Source of the DNA: Castanea sativa
Lineage: Eukaryota; Streptophyta; Magnoliopsida; Fagales; Fagaceae
Length of the DNA stretch: 64,000 nt
Reading direction: 5' to 3'
Assembly (NCBI RefSeq): GCF_040712315.1
Contig: NC_134015.1
Span: 15,943,095 to 16,007,094, forward strand
A program made the translations under genes and the position numbers. The notes under the pieces are model-generated. The model saw only the letters and a program-made list of their open reading frames with translations, did not search any database and was not told the origin of the DNA. Numbering within the stretch: the first letter of the stretch is position 1; the number at the start of each line of letters is the position of its first letter. This document shows positions 12,126-23,177 of the stretch, piece by piece.

Positions 12126-13170
12126 TGATAGGCCAAAAATATATTGACCCCTTGTGATAAATTAACCAATTAATTAACTAGGTAAATTAATTAGGTTCAA
12201 TTGCATGCAACAAGCGTGGCAGCACAAACAAATCACCAATTAACTAAATATGCAACGGAAATTAAATTTAACACAGTGATTTGTTTACGAATTAGGAAAA
12301 CTTACACGGCAAAAATCCCATCAGGTGATTTTAAAGTCACCACTCCCGAGAATTCACTATTATCAAAACAAGCACTTACAAGTAAAGGAATCACAGTACC
12401 TTATACCAACCTGCAACTGAACCCTTACACCAATACCCAATTGGACTTGTTCTATAGTGACAATATCTCCTTTTGATGCACGGCTCCTAGTACATGACTA
12501 ACCAATCTGATGCGTGGATCCCAGTAAGCAGTTTACTCCTTTGCATGAATCCAAGTACATGACTAACTCCACAGCAACCCTTTGATTGTTGTAGTTAATT
12601 TGTAGCAACTTCACATAGAAACACCAATAAGATTTTTAATGTTGGTGTAAGAAACTTTGCTTGGTTACAGAACCCAAAGGCGTGCAAAAAACGCAGCAAG
12701 AACTCTTTCTTCTGTAGGAGAAGACTAGGGTTTCAAAAAGAAAACCTTATGAAACGCTCTAGGGTTAGGTTTTTCTTTTTCCACCTCCTTTAAATAGGAG
12801 CTCAATGGGCTATCCTATTCCAAATAGGTTTACAGAAACCTTAGGCTTTCCTAATCCTATAAGGATTATACAAACCCATAAATAAATAGTCTTTTAGAAT
12901 AAAAACGTTGTTGGCTATAGACCGAATCTCGTAAGCTCGATAGATCGAGACATCTGCCGAGCTTTAATAAATCTCAACAAATTGAGCTTCTGTCGAGGAG
13001 GTATCGAGACCTGCAGATTGCACTTTTCTTGAGCAGTTCTTGAGTAATCTTCATGTCTTCAATTTAACCACTTGTAATGATCATCTTAAACCTACTTAGA
13101 TTTACCCAAATACAAGTAAAGTGTGTTTTGTCAAAGGATATGCCAATTACATAAAAATATGTCCCTAACA
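12126..13170 (-). repeat. 5' LTR of the gag-only element (1045 bp)
   Basis: Pairs with 8119-9187 along its length. Borders TGATAGGCC and CCTAACA. Confidence 0.88.
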
Positions 13171-14767
13171 TAACCCTAAACCTTCATTGTTTTCTTCTTT
13201 TTTTGTTGTTTCCGTTAATATTTTTAATTGCTTTCATTTTAATACTATTGGTTTTGAAAGTTAATTTGGATTACAAGAGCCTAATTCACTCCTAAGAATT
13301 TGTCCACTTGATTGGGTTGTTTATTTCTTTTTCTTCTAACCTTATTATTTGTAATTGATAAGTTCTTCCCTCTCTTTCTTTTCTCTAATTTATCAAATTC
13401 GTCTCTCTACAATGATAAAAAACTTCTCAGGTCCCTATAAATTGAATCCTTTTGTGCAATTATTTGGGCTGTTAAAAAAAATTTAATTTCTTGACTTTCA
13501 CATGTGATTAGTTATTTGGGCTGTGAATTTTTGTATCTTAGTTGTTTTTGCATGTGATTAATTGCATGTTACTTTCACATGGACCCAATAAGAGATACAA
13601 TGAAAGACAAAGTGTTGAATATCATGAAATAGAGGTAGATTATTATTTTTACTAATATATTACGTATAATAACCTTTACATTTGATAATTTCAAATATGG
13701 ATGTTATAAATATATTTTCATTTGTTTTATTCGGTTAGTTTTGTCAAATATTATAGCATAAGTGATAATTAAAGTAGTCATTAGTCGCATATGTTCCATT
13801 TCTATAATAAATATATCATTAAATACATATATTTTAAATTTTTTCATAAATTTTATAGTATTTTTGTATCGTACAAAACACATTACTTTAAAGTGAAAAA
13901 ACGATTCATGGTATGATTCACGTTTTAACATTTATGGGCTTAAATTTTAATTTTCCCTTACTTTTATGTTTCTATATTTTCTTTTTGTCATTTTTTTAAT
14001 TAATTGGAAGAAGAATGGATTAAAAGATTCATAGATTTATAAACCCATCTCAAAAGGATCAATGGAACTTTAAAAGATCTTAATATATAATAGGTTACCC
14101 TAATTCTTAAAGTAGCTTAAGCCCATAGAGAAGAAAGATAAATCTCTTAGATTTTAGAGAATATTGAGTCTTTGGTTACTATATAATTTGTAAGATGTAA
14201 TTACAATGTTGTAATTCTAATAAGATCAATAGGATATACACTTCACCAAGAGTCTTGTAACCCAATTGACATTTTTTTAATGTTTTGAACACACATTCAA
14301 TGTTCAAATGCTCCCTCTCCCATTGTTGTAGCTAATTATATGAAATAATAAAAAATAAAAATAAAATATTTTACACCTCTAACCTTTTACAAAATATATA
14401 TTATGCAAATTAAGGCAGTAGCCTAAGCATTCGTTTGGGTTGAGCTTAATTTCTCAGATTTAAGTTTTTTTGCATATTTTTTAAAATCTCTTTTTTTTTT
14501 TTTTCTTACTTTAATGAAGTACAAATATACTTTAGCATACTTTTAGCAAAATGCTTTTAGCAAAAAGGTAAATAAGATGTTCTCAAACAGATACTAAGTG
14601 TCTCATCAGTCTCTTCAAAAGGTTTTAGTCTTTCAGTCTAAGCTCATTGGTTCATTTTGTTTAAAAACAAATTGTGTAAAAATACAATTATATCTAGATA
14701 AAATGAGACTTTAAAAGAATTGTATAAAAAAAAAAAGAAAAAAAAAAAGAAAAGAAAAAAGAATAAG
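13171..14767. repeat. non-coding segmental duplicate, middle part
   Basis: From about 13600 this follows 27490-28010 and 29520-30360 closely: TCATTAGTCGCATAT, GGAAGAAGAA, AGATCAATAGGATATACACTTCACCAA in the same order. 13171-13600 is the continuation of the locus split by the retrotransposon and shows no confident gene. Confidence 0.75.
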
Positions 14768-16505
14768 ATAGTCAGCTGGGCCATCCGTTGGATCTAATAA
14801 CGTGATTCAGTTGAGCCCAAAATGGAAATCCACCCCAATCAAAATAGACTTAACCCGACCCATTACTCTCTGGAAATTTTAGGGGTTTATCTATCACAGG
14901 CACAGCTAGGGTTTTGATCTTATTCCTCTTTACAATATAATATAAACCCTTATGGGTTTCGCACATTTCAGTATCAATTGGTAAGTTTTACCATAGTTAA
15001 AAATACTTTTTTCCACTCTTTGCATAGAAACCATTTGCTTATGTGAGTATGAAATGAAATATGGTTTGAGCTCGAATTTGGTATAATTTCTTAGCATTTC
15101 AGTCCAATCATACTTTCTCTTTAAATTTTCAGCTAACCCATATCGTTAAAAGTTTAATAGTAAAATTTTTTTTTATGAAACAAGAATTTTTCTACACTTG
15201 GTAATTAGAATGCTTATGTGGTGGTGAATTATAATTGGGGTTAAATATCATTTCTTAGTTACATTAGCATGACGATGTATTTAAGTTTTAATTTCTTTTT
15301 TAAGCTTTGTATTTACAGAATTAAAGATACTGTTTTGTTTTAGACCAGACAAGTAATTATCATTATTAGTTTATGTTAATTGAAATTCTGAGAATGTAGG
15401 TTTCGGGGACCCTGATGAGATTTCTTCTGGGAAATGGGTGTGGATCAGGATTTTTTATGACCATGTAGAATTAGAGAATTTTGTTTGAAAATTTTTGAAG
15501 CTACTGCTGAAATCAGATTTTGTTATGTTAATAATTTTCTGTAAATTTTTGGTAGATATGCGTGAATTCGATAGGATTGTCTGTTTGAGTGCTTTAAAAA
15601 TGGAGCAATGTACAATGATTTCTATGAATATCTGTGTACGGTCATGTTATGCAAGCTAGCATTCTGCATAATTTGTGTTTGATGGGAAAACCATTTTGAA
15701 AATTTTCAAAATGGTAATAATCAACATGTAGAGGGGGCAGAAGCTTTCAATGCGTATTTAAAATTGGATTTTTTAGTTGTTGGTGTTCATTGACCAACCT
15801 TTTTAATGGCACTATGGTCTTGGGCCAGAAATAATTTCCACTGCTATTTGAAATTGATTTTGCCCATCAGATGGTAGTGACTAGTGAGCATTTTGTACTT
15901 TTAATTGTGGAGCTCTGTATGTTTTCATCTTAAGCACAATGATGCCGGTTCCTGAGAAAGCTATGTGCATTGTAATCATGTGCAGACTTTTTAACCTTGA
16001 AGTTTCAACAGGGAAGTGAATGTGGCTGAATAAATTATAAATGGAGCTCTTATGGAGAAAAAGTATGCTCCTTTGGCATTTTTGGTGGTGAAATTTTTAA
16101 TTTTAAAGATATTATTAGTCATTTTAATGCTGGGGACTCTGCAATCTGCATGATTGCTTTCCAGTGGTCCCAAAAAAAAAAAAAAAAAAAAACAAGAAAT
16201 ATGATCATCATTGTAGAAAAAGTTATTTGTAAGTCTTTTAAAAATAAAAATAAAAAAGTTATTTGTAATAGTCAACACTGCTTCTATATTTTCGCAGTAG
16301 TTCATCAATAATCAGCGATTATTTTAGATTATGTTGAATATAAAACAAAACCATTCCATTCATAACACAAGCTTTTTAGACTTTAAGGTACTCCCTGGAA
16401 GTTTATTTATGAATGGTGTAGCCGAGGTATTTGCTTTCTTCGTTTATCTTCAAGACACCCGTATTAATTGGGATCCAACTGTGGCCCTTGAACTCAAAAC
16501 AAAAT
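14768..16505 (+). repeat. duplicate of the PPR promoter and 5' UTR
   Basis: Aligns with 30556-32150 throughout: CAGCTGGGCCATCCGTTGG (14773), the telo-box TAGGGTTT (14907-14914), the donor CAATTG|GTAAGTTTTA (14981) and TTGGGATCCAACTGT near the end. Similarity stops at about 16500, inside what would be codon 30 of the PPR reading frame. Confidence 0.88.
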
Positions 16506-16519
16506 TATATCTATTTTAG
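16409..16519 (+). pseudogene. truncated second copy of the PPR gene start
   Basis: The ATG at 16409 is equivalent to the PPR start at 32069. The encoded TRINWDPTVALEL matches TRINWDPTVSLEL of the intact gene, then the frame runs into unrelated AT-rich DNA and stops at 16519. One base is missing just after the ATG and one is gained about 45 bases later. The first residues are therefore read in another frame and the arginine/serine-rich targeting start is lost. No PPR motif remains, so this is a dead 5' fragment. Confidence 0.8.
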
Positions 16520-16919
16520 GTTAATTATTTTATTTTTTATTTTAATTAAAAAAGTATCATTAAACTATAAATTTTCACATCAAGGTAGCAAATTGTTCTT
16601 ATTGATTAGTAAAAAAGTAATGTCAGTAGTAGATTCAGTCTTTTGGATGAAATGAATAAATAATTATCAATTTAGTATTGTTGTAAAAATGTTATCAAAA
16701 AAAGTATTGTTGTAAAAATATTATGAAATTTGTTGTGTCCGAAAAGAACCTATTCACCAAACATAGAAATAATAAAAATGAAAAAATTAAATTAAAAAAA
16801 GACCCTGAAAAGGTGTGAAAGAAGACTTGCATAATTGAACTTAACTCTCTTTTTTTTGGGCAACTCTTAGGTAGTTTGGCTCACATGGTGGGACTCATGT
16901 GTGAGTTCCACCCTATATG

Positions 16920-17140
16920 AGAGCTCCAAGCTAGTTGTTTTCACGTTACTTTATTTTTCTTTTTTCAATTCATTTACATTTTTAACTTTTTAATTTTAAC
17001 TTTTTACTTCTTTTTAATTTTTTTTTTTATTAAATAGCTGAGATTGAAAATTGCTTTTTGCAACTTTCAATTTCAACCGTTCATTGTTATTACATCAGGT
17101 AAAATACACTATATATTGCACCTCTCTTCATAGGAAGGTA
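16920..17140. repeat. copy of a dispersed AT-rich repeat
   Basis: GAGATTGAAAATTGCTTTT and CAACCGTTCAT match 25165-25215 and 28245-28290. Non-coding, probably a fragment of a non-autonomous element. Confidence 0.55.
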
Positions 17141-17213
17141 TGGACCTCTCTTCAAACTCCACCAAGCTTATTCAGCTTAAAAATAAAAAAAAATAAAACT
17201 CCACCAAGCAAAG

Positions 17214-17369
17214 ATGGAGTATAAATGGCGTGTACTCATGACAACGGTATTGATATTATTAGTGATTGTGAAGCTATCGTTGGCGACTAGAGGACCAACT
17301 CCACCTAGCAATCATCCAGGCTGTCCTGGGTGCAACACATGTATTACTATGGTTCTAAAAACCAATTAA
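17214..17369 (+). CDS. candidate small secreted cysteine/proline peptide (51 codons, or first exon of two)
   Basis: The ATG at 17214 opens 51 codons. MEYKWRVLMTT is followed by a strongly hydrophobic run of about 12 residues (VLILLVIVKLSLA) and an A-T-R junction that fits a signal-peptidase site. The short mature part is TRGPTPPSNHPGCPGCNTC. This is a typical small secreted peptide layout, but I do not recognise the family. A possible donor, ACAT|GTATTA at 17340, would join in frame to CTCCACC at about 17731, adding S-P7-T-P-M-K-K-A and a stop at about 17779. A TATA-like stretch lies upstream. Without transcript support it could also be a decayed fragment. Confidence 0.4.
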   Translation: MEYKWRVLMTTVLILLVIVKLSLATRGPTPPSNHPGCPGCNTCITMVLKTN

Positions 17370-18136
17370 GTAACATAAGGAAATGTTCAAACAATAAGGG
17401 GGAGTAAGATTTTGTATGAATTGCTTGTATGTCTTTGTGTGAAGCTAAACTCTCTTGGACAATAAACGTTTGTATTGATTTGCTACTACCTTTCGCTAAT
17501 GGTATGTAACTTTTTAGAATTTTAATTTATTTCCTATTTAGTGTGGCATGGATTTTCTATGAACCTTTCTATGTTTGTATGATACGCACTTAGTGTGGAA
17601 TTTTGCTTCCTCCATTTATATCAAAATAACGTGCAAAAAATGAGCATTTATGTTGGTCTAAGCTTAACATATATGAAGAGTTCAAATGTGGTTATTGGTA
17701 ATGGCAATTTTTATAGTACCTTATGCATGCGGTTCAAGCTCCACCTCCACCTCCACCTCCAACTCCCATGAAAAAAGCTTAAAATATATTATATATAAAT
17801 TAAATAAATAAATAAAAATATGTTGTAATTGCAGCAATTCAGATGCTCTCATCAGCAAAAGGTGTCTTCATAGCACGCTTATACGTGTATTCATTGTTGA
17901 AACTTATAAAAAGATAAGGACAAAAACAGACATTTGAAATTGAGGGAAGCCTATGGAATTTTCTTCATGAGATTTTTCTAAATTTCCTATTGACTTTTTT
18001 TTTTTTTTTAAATACGTGTAGTTTTGTTAATTTTTTAAGATCCAAGAAACTGATTAAGTTTCTGGAAAAAAAAAACGTTTCATTTAGATTTTGGATGATT
18101 GAATAAATATCATCCTCCCTTAGACAAACATTATTA

Positions 18137-19098
18137 AAGCATCCATAGCAGATGTTGCCAAAAAAATGTCATTTTGCCACACCAAAAGCCTACTTTATTA
18201 TTTTACCACATCATTTTACAACATCCTATTTATCAGATGATTTATCCTTCAATTCTATACATTAAAATAATATTTACTACACATTAAAATAATATATTCT
18301 CTCCTCCCAATTGTCATCAACAACAACAATAACAACAACGCCGATTAACAGCAGCAACAACATCAACAGCAACAAACCAACAACAACAACACCAACAAAC
18401 CAACAACATCAACAGAAACAACACCAACAATACTAGCAAATTCCAAATCCAAAAACCTCAAAAAAAGAGGGAAAAAAAAAAACTCAACCACATCGAAACC
18501 GCTGGAGCATCGAAACCCATCCCAAATGCCGATCCAAAACGCCGATCTAAAACGCTAGAGCATCGAAAACGCCAATCCAAAACGCCGACCCAAAATCCAC
18601 ATCGAAACCCATCCCAAATCTCACACCCACAACCCGATTAAGAGAGATCTGAAGGTCGGCGGGTGAGAGCTGTGGATGTTGGTGGCGAGCCCTGGAGCAT
18701 GAGGCGGCGAGCTGTGGAGAATGAGGCAGCGAGATCAGCGGCGAGGACTGGCGAGATCGACGGTGAGGACTGGAAAGATTGGCGGCAACTTTCTTGAGCA
18801 GGGAGGAGAGGGAAGAGATAGAGATTGACAGAGAAAGAAGAGATGAGATAGAGTTGACGGAGAGACCGAGAGAGATATGAGGTATCAGTGGAAGAGGAGA
18901 GAGAAAAAGCAATTAAATAATAATTTCTGAGATTTGCCATTCTTGTCCGTACCATGGCAAATTGTCATGGTACTGTAGATATGTGGTATAATTTTTTAGA
19001 TTTGCAACATCTGATAAAGCTCCGTTTTTGTGTTTGGTGTGCCAAATGTCCCAAATATTTGGCATTTGGCACATTTGGCACATTTGCTACGGATGCTC
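18137..19098. mobile_element. PIF/Harbinger-like non-autonomous element (962 bp)
   Basis: Termini AAGCATCC(A)TAGCAGATG and, inverted, GAGCATCCGTAGCAAATG are flanked by TTA on both sides (18134-18136 and 19099-19101), the target duplication of this superfamily. The interior has CAACAA-rich DNA (18305-18430) and short GC-rich imperfect repeats around AAAACGCCGATC and GGCGAGA. It encodes no transposase. Minus-strand frames at 18547-18955 are serine-rich and look spurious. Confidence 0.7.
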
Positions 19099-19101
19099 TT
19101 A

Positions 19102-19780
19102 AGGGGGAAAAGAGAAAATATTACGCATAAATTTTTTTTTTTTCATTCACCCATTAGTATAATAAGTTGTGATTAGAATATAATTTTTACATGGATGCAT
19201 ATCTAACATCGCAATCATTATGTTCCAATCAATAAGGAAAATTATTGTTATATGTGTTACACAATCATTCACATAGAGGCTGAAATCATGTTTCAAAAAC
19301 ATGATTTTACAATTATAACTAAAATCATGTGTTCGAAACACAATTTTAACTGAATGTTCCATACATACAATGCTCAACTATTATTGTTCTAATAATAAAT
19401 AATGTCAAATTTTTCTACTAGAAAAAAAGGAATTTTTTTGTACCTCTAGATTTATTGAAAAAAGTCTCATATTACACATTTATGTAAGGCACATATGATA
19501 TTTGTAATACACTCATTTTTTCTTCTCTTTTTGTTGATAATTCGATAATTAGAGGAGGTGGATTGTGAATCTAGGACATCTTCGCTAGAAATACTAAAAG
19601 GTGTCATTTGAAATATGAGAATATTACATTTGGTTGTAATACACATTAGTGGTTGTTGCATGTGTTATTTGTACTACTTATAGACTCATGTGATACGTGA
19701 GAATATATAATTATTTTGTAATATGGTATAATATATCATTCATTCTCTAAAATTTATTGAAGATAATTTATTCTCCTTAA
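19102..19780. other. AT-rich stretch, nothing recognised
   Basis: No coding frame beyond chance and no terminal repeats noticed. Confidence 0.5.
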
Positions 19781-20496
19781 AAATTAAATTATTTCTAAAA
19801 GTACTTTACATTCTCTATCTCTACAAATATATCATTATATTATTTCTTGTGAAATTTCAATATGTTTGATTGATATTATTCTTTTTTAAAGTGGTCTATA
19901 TTATTCAAACTTTTCAAATTTCTCATTTTCTAAAGGAAATTATCATGATAATTAAACTTCATAACAAATTTACAGTTGATATTTCTTAATTAATTGATAG
20001 ACGCATTTAAATAGATAGCCATGTAGATTATATTTGATATAAACTCAAATTCTCACTTCCAAAATATCTAAAAATTAACTCAAACTATAACTATAAGAGG
20101 AAGAGAAAGTACATGTGATGAGGAACTAAAATACAACAAAATTAAATTATTTCTAAAAGTACTTTACATTCTCTATCTCTACAAATATATCATTATATTA
20201 TTTCTTGTGAAATTTCAGTATGTTTTATTGATATTATTCTTTTTTAATGCGGTCTATATTATTCAAACTTTTCAAATTTCTCATTTTCTAAAGGAAATTA
20301 GCATGATAATTAAACTTCATAACAAATTTACAATTGATATTACTTAAATAATTGATAGACGCATTTAAATAGATAGCCATGTAGATTATATTTGATATAA
20401 ACTCAACTTCTCACTTCCAAAATATCTAAAAATTAACTCAAACCATAACTATAAGAGGAAGAGAAAGTACATGTGATGAGGAACTAAAATACAACA
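19781..20496. repeat. tandem duplication of a 358-bp unit
   Basis: 19781-20138 is repeated head-to-tail as 20139-20496 with the same length and about ten substitutions (roughly 97% identity by eye). Both begin AAATTAAATTATTTC and end GAACTAAAATACAACA. The unit is non-coding. Confidence 0.9.
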
Positions 20497-20776
20497 CCAA
20501 AATGTATCAACCCAAAGTAGAGATACAAAAAAAATACAAAAATTCATTAATCTAAAGTAGAGTTGCAAAAAAGAATAAATGAGAGAGAGAGAGAGAGTAA
20601 TCACATTTTTTTATGGGAGAGAATGTCAGAGAAATAGCATATTTATATAATAAAAAACGAGTAGAAGAATACTCAAAAGAAAATGTATAGTTATAAATAT
20701 CAAGTTATCCTAAACATGCAATGTAATATAATACATTATATCATTGTATATTATATAATGACAAAGGATAATATCT

Positions 20777-21468
20777 TGTGGGGTCATGGATTTTGGGATT
20801 TGGCCGAGAGCATGTGGGTTTGGCCGAGAAGCATGGGTGGTCCTAGTCCGAGGATTACTATCTCCTCGGACAAAGCCAAAATGTAAATCTAGTATAAATC
20901 CTAATGATCAAGGATGACCTTCCAAGAAGTTCTAATGATAGCAACGAGTATCATGAACGTACAAGAGGGATAAGGACTCAAAAATATCTAAGGGAAAACT
21001 GCTACCACCGCATTAATGAGGAAGTGACCTCTGAACAGTATTATGGCAGCCTTACAGCCACCCCAGAAGACTTTTAGAGGGGGCTGATGGGACAACCATC
21101 AACTGTCCACATGTAGTCCACGTGTAGGGTAAGGATAAAGGGAGAGAAGTAATATAAATAAGGGTAGAGATCCCAGAGAGAAAGAAAAAAAAAAGGAGAA
21201 GAGAAAGCACTATAGCAATCTCAACAATTCCTGTAACCATGGTCATCCAATATACGCTAGAACAGAGCTCCTCGGACTGTGCCGAGAACCAACTTTCTCG
21301 CACAAACCGGGTTCAATTCTTGTTGGCTCATCATCCAAAACCATATTAACTGTTATCCAAGCACTAAAGCCTAGCTCTTTGACCCACTCTCTACAAATTT
21401 GTTGTACTGGGTTCACTAGGCCAAGATCCCTTACATTTTGGGCTTGGTCTGAAAATTGTGTCCCCACA
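20777..21468 (+). repeat. 5' LTR (692 bp)
   Basis: Borders TGTGGGG and CCCCACA form a 7-bp terminal inverted repeat. It contains TCCTCGGAC motifs also found in the internal arrays, and a TATAAATA-like promoter box near 21154. Confidence 0.93.
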
Positions 21469-21488
21469 ATTGGCGCCGTCTGTGGGAA
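21469..21488 (+). promoter_or_regulatory. primer-binding site
   Basis: ATTGGCGCCGTCTGTGGGAA directly follows the 5' LTR, the TGGCGCC-type PBS common in plant Ty3/gypsy elements. Confidence 0.85.
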
Positions 21489-21875
21489 GAGCTTGTGTGA
21501 TAGTGAGTGCAATGGTTAAAGATGATACAATTAGGCCCCCATCAGTAAGAGTCCCTGGGGAAAGCCATTATGGTGGCCAGTTTGCTATGTGAGCAAGTCA
21601 CTACATGAGGCACACAGTTGTTGTCCTAACTTAGCTTCCGCTCAGGTCTATACTACAAAGTGCAGATTATACGGGGAGGGTTGCTGAATGGGGCACAGTT
21701 CTGGGAGTTTTTGACATCAAGTACATGCCTTGTACCTTTGTCAGGGGCTAGGTCCTCGCGAATTTGGTGGCCGAGTTCGCTGAACCTCCATTAGAGGAAG
21801 TGGCAGCAACATATGAGCAATTCAAAGGGGCTTTATGGCGGGGCTAGTTCTTGAAGGTATATATTGACATCTTCT

Positions 21876-22510
21876 AATCTTTTGAAGTGGTTAAACAGAA
21901 CCTTAGCTATGCCGGGTCCTCGGACCTCCTGCTTTGGGAAAATTAACACACACTGGCATCTTTTGAAGTGGTTAAACAGAACCTTAGCTATGCCGAGTCA
22001 TCGGACCTCCTGCTTTGGGGAAATTAACACACACTGGCATCTTTTGAAGTGGTTAAACAGAACCTTAGCTATATCGGGTCCTCGGACCTCCTGCTTTGGG
22101 GAAATTAACACACACTGGCATCTTTTGAAGTGGTTAAACAGAACCTTAGCTATGCCGGGTCCTCGGACCTCCTGCTTTGGGGAAATTAACACACACTGGC
22201 ATCTTTTGAAGTGGTTAAACAGAACCTTAGCTATGCCGGGTCCTCGGACCTCCTGCTTTGGGGAAATTAACACACACTGGCATCTTTTGAAGTGGTTAAA
22301 CAGAACCTTAGCTATGCCGGGTCCTCGGACCTCTTGCTTTGGGGAAATTAACACACACTGGCATCTTTTGAAGTGGTTAAACAGAACCTTAGCTATGCCG
22401 GGTCCTCGGACCTCCTGCTTTGGGGAAATTAACACACACTGGCATCTTTTGAAGTGGTTAAACAGAACCTTAGCTATGCCGGGTCCTCGGACCTCCTGCT
22501 TTGGAGAAAG
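21876..22510 (+). repeat. tandem array A, about eight copies of an 81-bp unit
   Basis: Unit TTTTGAAGTGGTTAAACAGA... contains GGGTCCTCGGACCTCCTGC. Copies are nearly identical apart from the second and third. Because 81 is a multiple of three, a 216-codon plus-strand frame (27-residue repeats) and a 145-codon minus-strand frame stay open by chance. I do not treat either as a gene. Confidence 0.92.
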
Positions 22511-22940
22511 TTAACACTTCATGACATTCTCTCTTCAAAGTGTTTAAACTATAACTCGATCATGCCTCGGTCCTCGGACCAGATGATGTGAGAAAGTTAA
22601 CACTTCATGACATTCTCTCTTCAAAGTGTTTAAACTATAACTCGATCATGCCTCGGTCCTCGGACCAGATGATGTGAGAAAGTTAACACTTCATAACATT
22701 CTCTCTTCAAAGTGTTTAAACCATAACTCGATCATGCCTCGGTCCTCGGACCAGATGATGTGAGAAAGTTAACACTTCATGACATTCTCTCTTCAAAGTG
22801 TTTAAACTATAACTTGATCATGCCTCGGTCCTCAGAACAGATAATGAGAGAAAGTTAACACTTCATGACATCTCTCTTCAAGGTATTTAAACTAAAAACT
22901 TGATCATGTCTCGGTCCTCGGACCACATACTTTGGGGAAT
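22511..22940 (+). repeat. tandem array B, five copies of an 86-bp unit
   Basis: TTAACACTTCAT starts at 22511, 22597, 22683, 22769 and 22855, exactly 86 bases apart, with a decayed tail. Each unit carries CGGTCCTCGGACCAGAT, sharing GGTCCTCGGACC with array A although the rest differs. Confidence 0.92.
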
Positions 22941-23161
22941 TATCATTCCACAACATCTATTTGTTTTCCACTAAGTGTCAAGACAAGCCCAAGATTATAA
23001 CCAAATCCTCAGATTGGTAGCCCTGAAAGGAGCAATTCACAGTATAAATATGGGGCGCCTGAAACGACACTCCCACAAGTGTAAATCAAAGGATCAAAGC
23101 AGAATCAACTCTTAAGAATTCAAAACCCCACTTTTCTCCTTGGATGCATGGAGAAAACCGG

Positions 23162-23177
23162 AGTTTTAAGGGGCTAT
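23162..23177 (+). promoter_or_regulatory. polypurine-like tract
   Basis: AGTTTTAAGGGGCTAT abuts the 3' LTR. AAGGGG is the likely plus-strand primer. Confidence 0.5.

Larger units (their letters stand above)
8119..13170 (-). mobile_element. complete gag-only LTR retrotransposon (5052 bp)
   Basis: Two LTRs (8119-9187 and 12126-13170) flank about 2.9 kb. On the minus strand the order is 5' LTR, PBS, gag remnant, long non-coding stretch, purine tract, 3' LTR. The flanks TGACC (8114-8118) and TAACC (13171-13175) look like a 5-bp target duplication with one change. No protease, integrase or reverse transcriptase is detectable, so it must have moved with proteins supplied in trans. The coiled-coil plus zinc-knuckle Gag resembles the large-Gag copia (SIRE-like) group, and the architecture matches what has been called TR-GAG. 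Confidence 0.88.

Noticed and set aside
18547..18955. Two overlapping serine-rich minus-strand frames
   Set aside because: GA-rich interior of a Harbinger-like element, with no domain recognised.
21864..22514. 216-codon plus-strand frame of 27-residue repeats, and a 145-codon frame on the opposite strand
   Set aside because: Both are by-products of an 81-bp tandem array whose unit is a multiple of three. The array lies in a non-coding LTR element and the copies show no codon-level selection.
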